Shown one piece after another: positions 1 through 9,626 of a stretch of DNA of 64,000 nt. The DNA comes from Lachancea kluyveri NRRL Y-12651 (lineage: Eukaryota; Ascomycota; Saccharomycetes; Saccharomycetales; Saccharomycetaceae): contig CM000688.1 in NCBI GenBank assembly GCA_000149225.2, forward strand, positions 806,001 through 870,000, read 5' to 3'. Numbering within the stretch: the first letter of the stretch is position 1; each line of letters begins with the position of its first letter. The notes beneath the pieces were generated by a model, which saw only the letters and a program-made list of their open reading frames with translations, did not search any database and was not told the origin of the DNA. The position numbers and the translations under genes are program-made.

Positions 1-1
1 C

Positions 2-3000
2 GAGTTCCATTTGTCTCCATCTCTGAATATGATCATTGGTCCTAACGGTTCTGGCAAGTCTACTTTTGTCTGTGCTATATGTCTTGGATTAGCTGGTCGG
101 CCAGAGTACATCGGCAGGAGTAAACGGGTCGAGGACTTTATCAAAAATGGAGAAGATGAGTGCGAAATCGAAATCACACTTAAAAACAATTCCAAAATCC
201 AGGGAATTGCTAATGTTCTTTCTTCTGACGATGTAATTAAAATCACGAGGGTCCTCATACGACATAGGAAAAAATCGGACTACTTCATTAATGATAGACC
301 TGCCTCTGAAGGTGTGGTAAAAAGCATGATTCTCCAGTTAAACATCCAACTAGATAACTTGTGTCAGTTTTTGTCTCAGGAACGTGTTGAAGAATTTGCA
401 CGTTTGAAGTCTGATAAACTGCTGTTCGAAACTATTCGGTCTATTGACACCGATCTGATAACAGTTTTAGAGGAATTAAAGGAATTGCAGGGAGAAGAGC
501 TTGCTGAGGAAAAAGAGGTTTCTTTTAAACAACAGAGGTTGCAAGAGTTGACTGCGGAAAAGGAACGATTAGAAACATCAGTGCGTGTTTTGGAGGAGTT
601 TCAACGAAAGAAAGACCAACTCGAGATTCACAAGAAACTATTACCTTATGTGAAAATTAAGGATCATAAAGAAAAGATCAGGGCTTCTAAAAAGTGCTAC
701 GAAGATGCCAAAAGGAACTTGAAAGCTCTACTTCAAGACAAAAAGCCTTTTAGTCATGCTAAAAGACAGTTAGAAAGAGCAACCGAAGACGCTCTTGAAA
801 GCAAGAATAACAAAGAACGTGAATATAGAGAAAATCAAGTTAAGTTCAAAAGTATACCTGTTAGCCTAGAAAAGATTAGAGAGGAGATCCAGAAAAACTC
901 AGCCCAAATTAACTATTACAGGGGCAGATCTGCTAAGTTGAAACAGGGTATTGAAGAATTAGAATCCCAATTAGAGAACCAGCGTGAAGATTTGAATGGT
1001 TTAAAAGAGCCAGAACAAGGTGAGTTCGACAGTATAGACACTGAGAGAACCAAATTAAGTGACGAACTGCAAGGGTACACTGAGCAATACAGAGATTTAA
1101 AAACGTCGGCAGATGACATCGATTATCGGATGCGTAACGTGCAGCATCAGGTCCAAACAAAAATTAGGAGTTTAGATTCAACAGATAGGATTGGCGTTCT
1201 CGATGGCAAAGGCACCAAGTTTGACCAATTGAAAGATGCTGTTTTATTTACCAGAGAGCATCCAGAGATGGCAGACAAAGTTTTAGAGCCTCCGATTATG
1301 TCAGTTTCAGCTACAGACCCTAGAACTGCCTCATACCTGTCAACTTGTGTTGATTTTAACACCTCGATAGCATTCACTGTAGTCGATTCCGAGTCTTACA
1401 ACAAATTCAGCAACCAAATTTTGCAAAACCACAGTGTGAATTTAAGAGAGCTTGCATCCACTGAAACTCAGCCACCATTTCCAACCGATATGATCAGAAA
1501 AATGGGCTTCGATGGCTATTTGTCTGATTTTGTAAGTGGTGATTCTAGAGTTATCAAAATGTTGTGTCAGCAACACAGAATTCATACCATCCCTGTATCA
1601 AAAAAACCCTTATTGCCTCAGACGATGGAACAACTGAGGACTCCAGACTCCGAAGGTAACTTGAAATTTAGAAGGGTCATTGCTGGCGACTATATCTATG
1701 ATTTCAAGCGATCAGCTTATGGTAACAAACAGATTTTTTCTACTGATTTTCAAGTTAGGAAGTCTCAGTTTTATATGGGCTCCATTTTGTCTGATGAACG
1801 TAGGGCGGAAATCAATAGAGAAATAAAGGACTTGAAGTTGGAGTATAAGACACAGAAAGAACAGTTACAACAGTTAGCTGGACAGATGAAGGAAATCGGT
1901 GAAAAAAGAAAGACAATAAGGGCACATGATGATAAGCTGAAAGAAAAGGGGCAGAAACTAAACCAACAACGAAGCTTGGTTACGAGAACAAAAACAAGTA
2001 TTCAACAAACGGAAGAGAAGTTAAGAGACTATAGAAAACGATCTAAGCAAGATGTTTCGCAGCAGATAGAAGGTTGCAAAGACAGAATTCGTTTATTGCT
2101 TGCGGATCAAGGTGCTAAACTAGGAGAAATCCTTTCATTTATAAGGCATTTACAGGACCTCGAAAAAGAAGTACTTGCCATTAGTGTTTCACATTTGGAA
2201 GCGCTGAACAGAGAAAGATCAATGAATGATGTTATTGGGTTCTTCAATGAAAGAGAAAATCAATTGAGAGAACTTTATGAGGAAAAGAAGGCAGCCTATA
2301 GTGAGCTGAAAGATACCGAAGAATTCAAAGCGTGGATGGCACAAATTCGCTCATATGGTGAAGAGGACAAAGTCCAATTGAGTGAGCTAGCACAAAAATA
2401 CCAAGAAGAAGGAAGTTTCGGACTACAGCATATTACTGATCTCATTGATAAACTGGATTCGGAAATTTCCATGGTCAATCATGACGAGTCTGCTATTATG
2501 ATTTTACAACAAGCCGAGAAAGAGCTGAAAAAATTATCGAGATCGCTTCCAAATCAGCTGACCCATTTGGCAAATATTAGAGACAGTGTTAAGGAAAAGA
2601 GGGATGTTTTAGAACCTAGACTTGATGAAGTTGTTCAAAGGGTTTCTCAAAGGTTTGCTCGTTTATTTGTTGGTGTTGGTAGTGCCGGTGCTGTTAACTT
2701 AGAAAAGCCTACACTTTTTAGCGAATGGAAGCTTGAAATAATGGTTAAATTTAGAGACAATGCGACCTTGAAAAGATTGGATTCACACACGCAGTCTGGT
2801 GGTGAGAGGGCTGTTTCTACTGTGTTGTACATGATTGCATTGCAAGAGTTTACTACTGCCCCGTTTAGAGTTGTTGACGAAATCAACCAAGGTATGGATA
2901 CAAGAAATGAACGTATTGTGCATAAAGCCATGGTTGAAAACGCATGTGCTGAAAACACATCACAATATTTCTTGATCACGCCAAAGCTATTAACCGGTCT

Positions 3001-3115
3001 ATATTACCATGAAAAAATGAAAATACATTGTGTGATGGCAGGTGCATGGATTCCAGATCCTATTGAAGAGCCTGAAAAGGTCCACTTTGGACAAACTTCA
3101 AACTACATACTTTAG
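2..3115 (+). CDS. SMC5: SMC5, structural maintenance of chromosomes protein 5 (5' partial)
   Basis: ATPase subunit of the nuclear Smc5/6 complex, which acts in recombinational DNA repair and sister-chromatid resolution. The reading frame is open to the left edge, so roughly the first 55-60 residues are missing by comparison with the ~1090-residue yeast protein; 1037 codons are visible. The Walker A motif GPNGSGKS lies at nt 38-61, a long coiled coil follows, the hinge is near nt 1190-1700, a second coiled coil follows, then the ABC signature SGGERAVS near nt 2795 and Walker B ending in VVDEINQGMD near nt 2870. All ATPase motifs look intact. MSE1 follows on the same strand after 131 bp, as in the S. 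cerevisiae chromosome XV order. Identification is by direct resemblance along the whole length. Confidence 0.97.
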   Translation, partial: EFHLSPSLNMIIGPNGSGKSTFVCAICLGLAGRPEYIGRSKRVEDFIKNGEDECEIEITLKNNSKIQGIANVLSSDDVIKITRVLIRHRKKSDYFINDRPASEGVVKSMILQLNIQLDNLCQFLSQERVEEFARLKSDKLLFETIRSIDTDLITVLEELKELQGEELAEEKEVSFKQQRLQELTAEKERLETSVRVLEEFQRKKDQLEIHKKLLPYVKIKDHKEKIRASKKCYEDAKRNLKALLQDKKPFSHAKRQLERATEDALESKNNKEREYRENQVKFKSIPVSLEKIREEIQKNSAQINYYRGRSAKLKQGIEELESQLENQREDLNGLKEPEQGEFDSIDTERTKLSDELQGYTEQYRDLKTSADDIDYRMRNVQHQVQTKIRSLDSTDRIGVLDGKGTKFDQLKDAVLFTREHPEMADKVLEPPIMSVSATDPRTASYLSTCVDFNTSIAFTVVDSESYNKFSNQILQNHSVNLRELASTETQPPFPTDMIRKMGFDGYLSDFVSGDSRVIKMLCQQHRIHTIPVSKKPLLPQTMEQLRTPDSEGNLKFRRVIAGDYIYDFKRSAYGNKQIFSTDFQVRKSQFYMGSILSDERRAEINREIKDLKLEYKTQKEQLQQLAGQMKEIGEKRKTIRAHDDKLKEKGQKLNQQRSLVTRTKTSIQQTEEKLRDYRKRSKQDVSQQIEGCKDRIRLLLADQGAKLGEILSFIRHLQDLEKEVLAISVSHLEALNRERSMNDVIGFFNERENQLRELYEEKKAAYSELKDTEEFKAWMAQIRSYGEEDKVQLSELAQKYQEEGSFGLQHITDLIDKLDSEISMVNHDESAIMILQQAEKELKKLSRSLPNQLTHLANIRDSVKEKRDVLEPRLDEVVQRVSQRFARLFVGVGSAGAVNLEKPTLFSEWKLEIMVKFRDNATLKRLDSHTQSGGERAVSTVLYMIALQEFTTAPFRVVDEINQGMDTRNERIVHKAMVENACAENTSQYFLITPKLLTGLYYHEKMKIHCVMAGAWIPDPIEEPEKVHFGQTSNYIL

Positions 3116-3246
3116 ATAGATGTAACCGGAATTTTACTAGGACAAAAAAAACCATTTAGGCTAGAAGGTCAGTACAACTTTCTTCTATCGCTTGATACGC
3201 TTCTGTCGCTTACATCTTAAAACTTTTTTGGGAAAGCCATTTTTCA

Positions 3247-4911
3247 ATGGGTAGCCAAGAATCACCACTAGATTCAATTCATATTACAATAGATTTGACT
3301 AGAATGTCATTCAAGTCATCTAGCATATTATTATCAAAGCTGCTGAAGCCTAAGAACGGTTTTTTATCAGGCAAAAAGTCCCTTCTGTCGAAAAGACCTA
3401 TTAAAGATGTACATCCCAAAACTCCAGTAAGGACAAGGTTTGCACCATCTCCTACAGGTTTACTGCATATGGGCTCATTAAGAACTGCACTATACAACTA
3501 TTTATTGGCTAGAAGTACTGGTGGGCAATTTTTACTAAGACTAGAAGACACTGATCAGAAGAGGTTGGTTCCTGGTGCTGAACAGAATATCTACGACTCT
3601 CTGAAATGGTGTGGTGTTGAGTACGATGAGGGGCCAGGTGTTAATGAGGATAAGTTTGGGCCATATCGTCAAAGTGATAGAACTGAGATTTATCAGCATT
3701 ATATTAAACAGCTGTTAAACTCCGGGCATGCGTATCGATGCTTTTGCTCGAAAGAAAGATTGGATGGCTTAAGGTCATCCGCTCAACAGCTTCAACCACC
3801 GACTACAGCTAGTTATGACCGTCATTGCACTGAACTAACTGAGGATGAGATTGCCGAAAACTTGAAAAAAGGTGTACCATGCACAGTTAGGTTAAAGGCA
3901 CCAAAGAAGTACCCACCTTTCGAAGACCTGTTGCATGGCCAGCTAGACATGCAAATTCAGATCAACATGAATGATATTAGATATGATGACCCAATCTTAA
4001 TGAAATCTGATGGCCTTCCAACCTACCACTTTGCGAATGTTGTTGATGACCATTTGATGAGGATTACTCATGTCATAAGAGGTGAGGAGTGGTTACCTTC
4101 CACTCCCAAACATATTGCATTGTATAACGCATTCGGCTGGAACCCCCCTCAATTCATTCATATTCCCTTGTTAACTTCTACAAACGACAAGAAACTGAGC
4201 AAAAGAAAAGGTGATGCAGACGTTATGCAGCTAAAGGCCAAGGGTATTTTGCCTGAGGCACTAGTGAACTTTAGTGTCCTATTTGGTTGGTCACCACCAC
4301 GAGAACTAGCTGCCAAGACCCATGAATGTTTTTCGTTGGAAGAGTTTGTTAAGCTTTTTGACTTAAATCATCTAACCAAAGGGAATGCAAAAGTTGATGC
4401 TAAAAAGCTGCTATTTTTCAACAAGCACTACCTCTCTCAAAGGTTGGAAAATAAAGCTCAGTTTAATGAAATTGCTAACGAAATTTACAATTTGATAAGT
4501 GAAGCCTATCCTGACACCACTATATGGCAGGTTAACTCTGTACTTCAAGCAGTGGGTAAATCTTTAACGACCATCTATGAATTTAACGATAAGTTTTACT
4601 ACTTCTTTACTAAACCGGATTATGAGGATAACACGTATGTTAAACAGTTCAAGAGCACGTATGATTTATCCCAGATCAAGGCCGTTTTAAGCTTACTAGA
4701 AAACAACATTACAGAAAGCAACATCAACACTTTAATCGAAAGCACAGTTTCGCAACTAGGCGTACCCAAGAAGTTGGTTTTCGAAACAATTAGGTTTTCA
4801 TTGGCAGGATCAATCCCTGGCGTAAAGTTGCCACTGCTAGTACAATTGCTTGGCGTTGAAAAATCCAACGAAAGAATACTAGAGTCCTATCATTATCTTT
4901 CTTCTCAATAA
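3247..4911 (+). CDS. MSE1: MSE1, mitochondrial glutamyl-tRNA synthetase
   Basis: Class I aminoacyl-tRNA synthetase that charges mitochondrial tRNA with glutamate. The protein is 554 aa, close to the 536 aa of the S. cerevisiae enzyme. The HIGH-type motif is seen as APSPTGLLHMGS (about residues 67-77) and the KMSKS-type loop as KKLSKRKGD (about residue 315). Residues ~21-60 are rich in Lys, Ser and Leu with few acidic residues, as expected for a mitochondrial presequence. The first ATG is used here; a second in-frame ATG at residue 20 (MSFKSS) would give a more typical presequence and may be the real start. It lies between SMC5 and OPI10, the same neighbours as in S. cerevisiae. Confidence 0.96.
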   Translation: MGSQESPLDSIHITIDLTRMSFKSSSILLSKLLKPKNGFLSGKKSLLSKRPIKDVHPKTPVRTRFAPSPTGLLHMGSLRTALYNYLLARSTGGQFLLRLEDTDQKRLVPGAEQNIYDSLKWCGVEYDEGPGVNEDKFGPYRQSDRTEIYQHYIKQLLNSGHAYRCFCSKERLDGLRSSAQQLQPPTTASYDRHCTELTEDEIAENLKKGVPCTVRLKAPKKYPPFEDLLHGQLDMQIQINMNDIRYDDPILMKSDGLPTYHFANVVDDHLMRITHVIRGEEWLPSTPKHIALYNAFGWNPPQFIHIPLLTSTNDKKLSKRKGDADVMQLKAKGILPEALVNFSVLFGWSPPRELAAKTHECFSLEEFVKLFDLNHLTKGNAKVDAKKLLFFNKHYLSQRLENKAQFNEIANEIYNLISEAYPDTTIWQVNSVLQAVGKSLTTIYEFNDKFYYFFTKPDYEDNTYVKQFKSTYDLSQIKAVLSLLENNITESNINTLIESTVSQLGVPKKLVFETIRFSLAGSIPGVKLPLLVQLLGVEKSNERILESYHYLSSQ

Positions 4912-4962
4912 TTCAACAAATACATCTTGTAAATATAATATCATAATGCTTTATATCTAAAT

Positions 4963-4968
4963 CACGTG
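4963..4968. promoter_or_regulatory. CACGTG E-box (Cbf1-type) upstream of OPI10
   Basis: A TCACGTG with perfect CACGTG core lies about 145 bp before the OPI10 ATG, in the short MSE1-OPI10 spacer. This is the binding core of Cbf1 and other bHLH factors in yeasts. Functional use is inferred only from position. Confidence 0.4.
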
Positions 4969-5111
4969 CCAATTATGAGAAGTTTCGTCTAGAATGTTCT
5001 GGAAGTGTGAGCTAACTGCCATATAAGTTTAGGGGAATTGCAAAAGAACGCAACTCTCCCGAATACGATTAACGTCAGCTGGCAAAATTACAAGAGTATA
5101 ATAACATAGTT

Positions 5112-5816
5112 ATGTTCGCCGCTATTGCATCTGGTAATCCGCTACACTTATCTACCGAAGTCCCCAATTCTAATGGGCTACAGCACACGATTGTATTATC
5201 ATCTACAAAACCAAAATCCTACTCTCATATCACACTGTTTATTTTGCCGAATGTGACATTCCCTCAAGATTTTTTGGCTACAGTTTATTTTAAGTTGAGT
5301 CCTAACGAGGAATTTAAGTTGTTTGGGTACTTGGGCCTCGAAAAGCCCAGTGTTATATTTAAGGTTAAGTTGCCTAATGCTACCGTACCGCAAGATATGG
5401 ATGCGGTTGATGGGTTAGGCGAGATTGATATGGAAGATAACAGCATGCTGAATAATGTGCCGAGTAGCAACATATCTGAACTGATAATTGGTATTTCTAT
5501 CGAGCCCAGAGAACAGGCTATGACTAAACTGCAAGAATGGAGGGCTCAACAAAAGATCAATGCCCCCAATGCACTAGTGGTGTCCAGGTCAGGTGCGCAA
5601 ACTAATATCGCCACCCCAGGACAGTTGGCGAAAGTTTACCCAATGCTAACTCAACAGTTAGCTGCGAAGATCGTTCAGCACGCCTATAACTATCTAACAG
5701 GATTTTTGGATGTACAGGGCAATGTCTCCATAAAAAGATTTGATACTTGGTGGGATAAATTCAGAAGTAGATTAGAAAATGACGGAACTTTTTTGGATGA
5801 AGTTACTAAAGACTGA
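5112..5816 (+). CDS. OPI10: OPI10, Hikeshi-family protein
   Basis: Ortholog of yeast Opi10, a member of the Hikeshi family. In animals Hikeshi imports Hsp70 into the nucleus; in S. cerevisiae loss gives an inositol-excretion (Opi-) phenotype linked to phospholipid synthesis. The 234-aa product matches the family length (246 aa in S. cerevisiae). The N-terminal MFAAIASGNPL and the segment VLSSTKPKSYSHITLFILPN are typical of the family, as is the F/G-rich C-terminal helical part ending in a WWDKFRSRLEND-type stretch. The start is the only ATG near the expected N-terminus. It converges on SIL1, keeping the S. cerevisiae chromosome XV order. Confidence 0.94.
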   Translation: MFAAIASGNPLHLSTEVPNSNGLQHTIVLSSTKPKSYSHITLFILPNVTFPQDFLATVYFKLSPNEEFKLFGYLGLEKPSVIFKVKLPNATVPQDMDAVDGLGEIDMEDNSMLNNVPSSNISELIIGISIEPREQAMTKLQEWRAQQKINAPNALVVSRSGAQTNIATPGQLAKVYPMLTQQLAAKIVQHAYNYLTGFLDVQGNVSIKRFDTWWDKFRSRLENDGTFLDEVTKD

Positions 5817-6098
5817 TTGTATAGTGACTGTATGTTAGAGTACACCAAGTACCTTTTAGAGTTAATTTAATGACACAGAAACTAGAATGAGGTTGTGTCG
5901 TAACTATGTTGATGAGAGCATTGAATTTTATTTTTTTCTCTCAAGTAATAGAAATTGTAGAACAACGAATTTGAGCTTTTAACTTATTTGTAGCCTATTG
6001 AATTAATGTATTCGATCTATTCATTTATCCATTTTCGTCATCGTCGCAAAATATTTTTAAGAGCTATAAAATCAGTAAAAGGGAAAGCAGACAAACAC

Positions 6099-7265
6099 TT
6101 AAAGTTCATCATCGAAGTGTTTAACCCTATAAGCCATTGGGTTTCCGAAAACCAAATGTCTGCTTTCGATCAGCTTTTCGTCAAATTCGTCTTTTTCCAA
6201 ATCCCTCTCTTGTCTTTTATTCCGTAGACTTTGTTGCCTGTTCTCTGATTGTAAACTCAACCAATTTAAAAACGTCGGATCCACTTTGACCGATTTGCCC
6301 AATTTCTCCTTGATGTTGTACATGCTGTGAAAGAACTCACGAAGGTGCAGTTCATCAATCTCATTGTCCTGGATTAAAGTTGCGAACTCGTTGAACCATT
6401 TCTGAACATTCTTAGATTCCAGGGACCTTTTGTGTAGTTCTGGGTCGGTTGGAACGTCGTTATGGTAAAGCTTTGAAACTATTTCCAAAACTCTCACCCT
6501 AATTTGCTTGTCATCGATGTGGTACAACTCCAGTAGTGCATCTTCATCAAGTTCTACGGAAGTACGTGTTAACAAAGCTTGCATGATAGACAGGTACCTT
6601 TTTATTAGTGTTTTTTCATGCTGGGATGGTGATTTTCGGGGGAATAGACACATTTGTGATTGTAATTCTTGGATAAAAGACGGATAGTTTGCATTAACAA
6701 AATCAATGACCGGTGGATTGTTTCTTAAGCAGCTAGCTAAGATTCTCGAGGAGATCTCTCTGGTACTCATAGGCATTGTGTGATCAAAAGCCAACTGTTG
6801 TAACAGTTTGAATTCATGGGTCAGGATTTTGTAACCGTGTTTATAATCATGAGAGTACTCTACCAAATCATCCAGAATAGATTCAATATCACTATAGTCT
6901 TTCTCAGTAATCTTTTTTAAATTTAGCAGAGTTCTAATTTTATTGAAGTCTCTGCTGAACTCGTACTCTGATGGAACCTCCGACAACTGGTTGGACTCTC
7001 CGTTTTTAGCTTCCTTGGATCCCGTTTCTAAATTCATTCTAATATCAAGCCCTGCAGGCAAAAGCTGAGATGGTCTAACTTCTTGCCAATACTCTTTTGC
7101 CTCGAAAACTTTTGGATAACACTCTTTGTCGTTACAAATTAAGCTGTCACCAATGAATAGTTTTGATTCTTCCTCGTGCAACGACGACTCTGGTTTAGAA
7201 GACGGAGTTAGTGTTATCAGTTCTGTAGCTATTACGACTGGTAGTAGAAATAATGACCAAAGCAT
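6099..7265 (-). CDS. SIL1: SIL1, ER nucleotide exchange factor for BiP/Kar2, ending in DDEL
   Basis: Nucleotide exchange factor for the ER Hsp70 Kar2 (BiP), with armadillo-like repeats. I start it at the ATG at 7263-7265, giving 388 aa with a short hydrophobic signal peptide (MLWSLFLLPVVIA); a longer frame upstream lacks an ATG. The body carries the Sil1 segments EVRPSQLLPAGLDIRMNLETG and the helical repeats that follow. The C-terminus reads HFDDEL, an ER retrieval signal of the DDEL class rather than HDEL. Established knowledge: Kluyveromyces lactis Erd2 accepts DDEL while the S. cerevisiae receptor prefers HDEL. Length is close to the 421 aa of the S. cerevisiae protein. It converges with OPI10 and is followed upstream by CYS3, which is not its neighbour in S. 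cerevisiae. Confidence 0.93.
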   Translation of the reverse strand: MLWSLFLLPVVIATELITLTPSSKPESSLHEEESKLFIGDSLICNDKECYPKVFEAKEYWQEVRPSQLLPAGLDIRMNLETGSKEAKNGESNQLSEVPSEYEFSRDFNKIRTLLNLKKITEKDYSDIESILDDLVEYSHDYKHGYKILTHEFKLLQQLAFDHTMPMSTREISSRILASCLRNNPPVIDFVNANYPSFIQELQSQMCLFPRKSPSQHEKTLIKRYLSIMQALLTRTSVELDEDALLELYHIDDKQIRVRVLEIVSKLYHNDVPTDPELHKRSLESKNVQKWFNEFATLIQDNEIDELHLREFFHSMYNIKEKLGKSVKVDPTFLNWLSLQSENRQQSLRNKRQERDLEKDEFDEKLIESRHLVFGNPMAYRVKHFDDEL

Positions 7266-7506
7266 TCGGATCACACGGTTTTTAGCCTTTTTCCTGCTGT
7301 CACCCCTGCTGGAAAGTTAAGTGTGTTTAAATATCTGTTTGCTCCTGGCCACGTCAAGCGTTTGTTCGGGATTCCCCGTTCAAGAAAAAATGTCAAAAAA
7401 AAATAAAAAAATAAAGCTTCTAACGAGGACGGTTGAACATCTACTGGTTAAAAAGGATATGTAGAGCGCTTTTTATCTAAAAGTTATATGGCTGAAAACA
7501 CACATA

Positions 7507-8685
7507 CTAGTTCTTAGCGGCGACTTCTAAAGCCTGCTTGATATCATCCAACAAATCGTCGGTGTCTTCAATACCGATGGACAATCTGATCAAGTCGTCG
7601 AAAACTCCACTAGCTTCTCTCTGATCCTTAGGAATACCACCGTGGGTCATGACGGCTGGAACTTCTAGCAAGGATTCAATACCACCCAATGACTCAGCCA
7701 AGGTGAATAATCTGGTAGAAGAAGAGAATTTGGCAGCAGCTTCAGCACCACCCTTGATTCTGAAGGAGATCATACCACCACCTAGGCCGTCACGGTGTTG
7801 CTTCAAGACAACGTTGTGGTTAGGATGGGTTGGTAGGCCTGGGTAGTTGACAGCAACGACGTCTTCACTTTGGGATAGAAATTCGGCAATCTTGGTGGCG
7901 GTAGTAGCGGCTTGTCTAACACGCAAATGTAGGGTTTTCAAACCTCTGTGGGACAACCAAGCATCGAATGGAGAAGGAATGGCACCGATAGCATTTTGCA
8001 AAAATTGCAGTCTTTCGTAAATTTCCTTGTCGTTGGTAGCCAAGACACCTAGAACAACATCGGAGTGACCGTTGATATATTTAGTGGCAGAGTGAACTAC
8101 GATGTCCGCACCGAAGTTTAGAGGGTTGGATAGATATGGAGATAGGAAGGTGTTGTCGACAACCAATAGGATGTCCTTGTTGATGCTCTTGATGGTTTTA
8201 GAGACCAATTCGATGTCGGTAACCTTTAAAGTTGGGTTGGTTGGAGATTCGATCCAAACCAATCTGGTGTTCTCCTTGACCAATTGAGCTAGGTCTTCGA
8301 CCAAGTTATTAGTGAAAGTGGTTTCAACACCATGAGCGTTAGCAACCTTGGTGAAATATCTGTGGGTACCACCGTAGACATCGCCAATGGATACAGCGTG
8401 AGAACCCTGTGGCAAGGATTGTAGAACGACAGCGGTAGTGGCAGAACCTGAGGAAAAGGCTAGACCATACTTGGCGTTTTCTAAAGCGGCGACAGCATCC
8501 TCCAAGTTCTTTCTGTTTGGGTTTTGAGATCTGGAATATTCGTATTCGCCAACTGGTTGAGCAGGAGCAGTTTGCTTGAAAGTAGTAGACAATGAAATTG
8601 GTTCGATGACGGAGCCATGAACATCAGTGTGAGCGCCGGCATGGATAGCTTTGGTAGCGAATTTATCAGAAGGAAGTAGAGTCAT
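7507..8685 (-). CDS. CYS3: CYS3, cystathionine gamma-lyase
   Basis: PLP-dependent enzyme of the cytosol that cleaves cystathionine to cysteine, 2-oxobutyrate and ammonia in transsulfuration. The 392-aa protein has the family length (394 aa in S. cerevisiae). The PLP lysine is K202 in SATKYINGHSD, the aspartate that holds the pyridine nitrogen is in VVDNTF (about residue 177), and the SSGSATTA loop is at about 78-85. Codon use is strongly biased to preferred yeast codons, which suggests high expression. The promoter has two to three CTGTGGC elements of the Met31/Met32 type. In S. cerevisiae CYS3 lies on chromosome I beside DEP1; here DEP1 is still nearby, with RPP2A and RPS15 in between. Confidence 0.97.
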   Translation of the reverse strand: MTLLPSDKFATKAIHAGAHTDVHGSVIEPISLSTTFKQTAPAQPVGEYEYSRSQNPNRKNLEDAVAALENAKYGLAFSSGSATTAVVLQSLPQGSHAVSIGDVYGGTHRYFTKVANAHGVETTFTNNLVEDLAQLVKENTRLVWIESPTNPTLKVTDIELVSKTIKSINKDILLVVDNTFLSPYLSNPLNFGADIVVHSATKYINGHSDVVLGVLATNDKEIYERLQFLQNAIGAIPSPFDAWLSHRGLKTLHLRVRQAATTATKIAEFLSQSEDVVAVNYPGLPTHPNHNVVLKQHRDGLGGGMISFRIKGGAEAAAKFSSSTRLFTLAESLGGIESLLEVPAVMTHGGIPKDQREASGVFDDLIRLSIGIEDTDDLLDDIKQALEVAAKN

Positions 8686-8774
8686 CTTGAGAAAGAAAAA
8701 AAATCGATTGGTGGTTAGGCTCTTTCGATATGGAATGAATCCTTTCCTCTTACACGGCTCTCTACAACAATGAA

Positions 8775-8917
8775 GCCACAGAACCAGGGTTTTTTATACA
8801 TTTTTCATCAGATGGGTCCTCGAGCGAAATTTGTTGTTGTTACAAATCTCAGCAGAAGCCACAGTTTGAGGGCTGGACGTGTGTGATGACAAATACTGCT
8901 CGAACCACGGTTGTGGC
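8775..8917 (-). promoter_or_regulatory. CYS3 promoter with Met31/Met32-type elements
   Basis: On the CYS3 coding strand a full AAACTGTGGC lies at 8858-8867 and a CTGTGGC core at 8775-8781; a further TGTGGC in the other orientation is at 8912-8917. AAACTGTGGC is the known binding site of Met31/Met32, which with Met4-Cbf1 induces sulfur genes when methionine is low. No perfect CACGTG was found; the nearest is CACACGTCC around 8875-8883. The rest of the 620-bp gap (8686-9305) is T- and A-rich and holds no gene that I can see. Confidence 0.6.
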
Positions 8918-9305
8918 TGACTTTAATATGCGACTAGAATACTGAAAGAGAGCGTGCCATCACGAAAGCATACACGAGTCGGAAGAAACGTGTAATCCAG
9001 TGATTGATCGGTTCTGTTGCACGACTGATAGAGCAGAGTGCTACCGTTGCAGTACAGATGTTCTTTTATTTTTTTACTTCGGATCTACAAACCCTTGAAA
9101 TGCAAAGGATAAGACAAGTTTAAAGGAAAACAAAATAAAACAAAAGCTGTAATAATGTTTGTTGTTTCTTATTGTATTGAAATTAATGAGCAGGTATGGA
9201 AAAAAAATATATGAGTTCAACTTAGTAAATCTACAATCGTCGTAATCGGTTCAACATGACAGGAAAATAAAAGCTTGAATTTCAATTTCTATTCACACAC
9301 ACGCT

Positions 9306-9626
9306 CTAATCGAATAAACCGAAACCCATGTCGTCGTCGGATTCTTCAGCGGCTTCTTCTTCAGCTTCTTCTTCAGCTTCAGCAGCACCGGAAGAGCCAG
9401 CGGCTGGGGCAGCAGCACCGGAAGAGGCTGGGACAGCAGCCAACTTTTCGTTACCTTCAGCGACCAATTCTTCAACGGACTTACCGTCCAAAGCGGCCAA
9501 CAAAGAAGAGACCTTTTCTTCTTCGACTTCGATACCGACGGATTCCAAAACAGCCTTAACGTTGTCGGCAGATGGAGCGGTGTTGCCAGAAGCGTTCAAC
9601 AACAAGTAAGCAGCCAAGTACTTCAT
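9306..9626 (-). CDS. RPP2A: RPP2A, 60S acidic ribosomal stalk protein P2-alpha
   Basis: Small acidic protein of the 60S ribosomal stalk that helps recruit translation elongation factors. The 106-aa product has the family's exact length, starts [14 protein letters not shown], has an Ala/Gly/Pro hinge (about residues 66-80), a Glu-rich run, and the conserved stalk C-terminus [10 protein letters not shown]. Codon use is highly biased. It is transcribed away from RPS15, with a 695-bp shared promoter, the same pairing as YOL039W-YOL040C in S. cerevisiae, although the relative orientation of the pair should be compared directly. Confidence 0.97.
   Translation of the reverse strand: MKYLAAYLLLNASGNTAPSADNVKAVLESVGIEVEEEKVSSLLAALDGKSVEELVAEGNEKLAAVPASSGAAAPAAGSSGAAEAEEEAEEEAAEESDDDMGFGLFD

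Noticed and set aside
9275-9609. Plus-strand frames opposite RPP2A
   Set aside because: Mirror frames of a highly biased, Ala/Glu-rich gene; RPP2A itself is certain.
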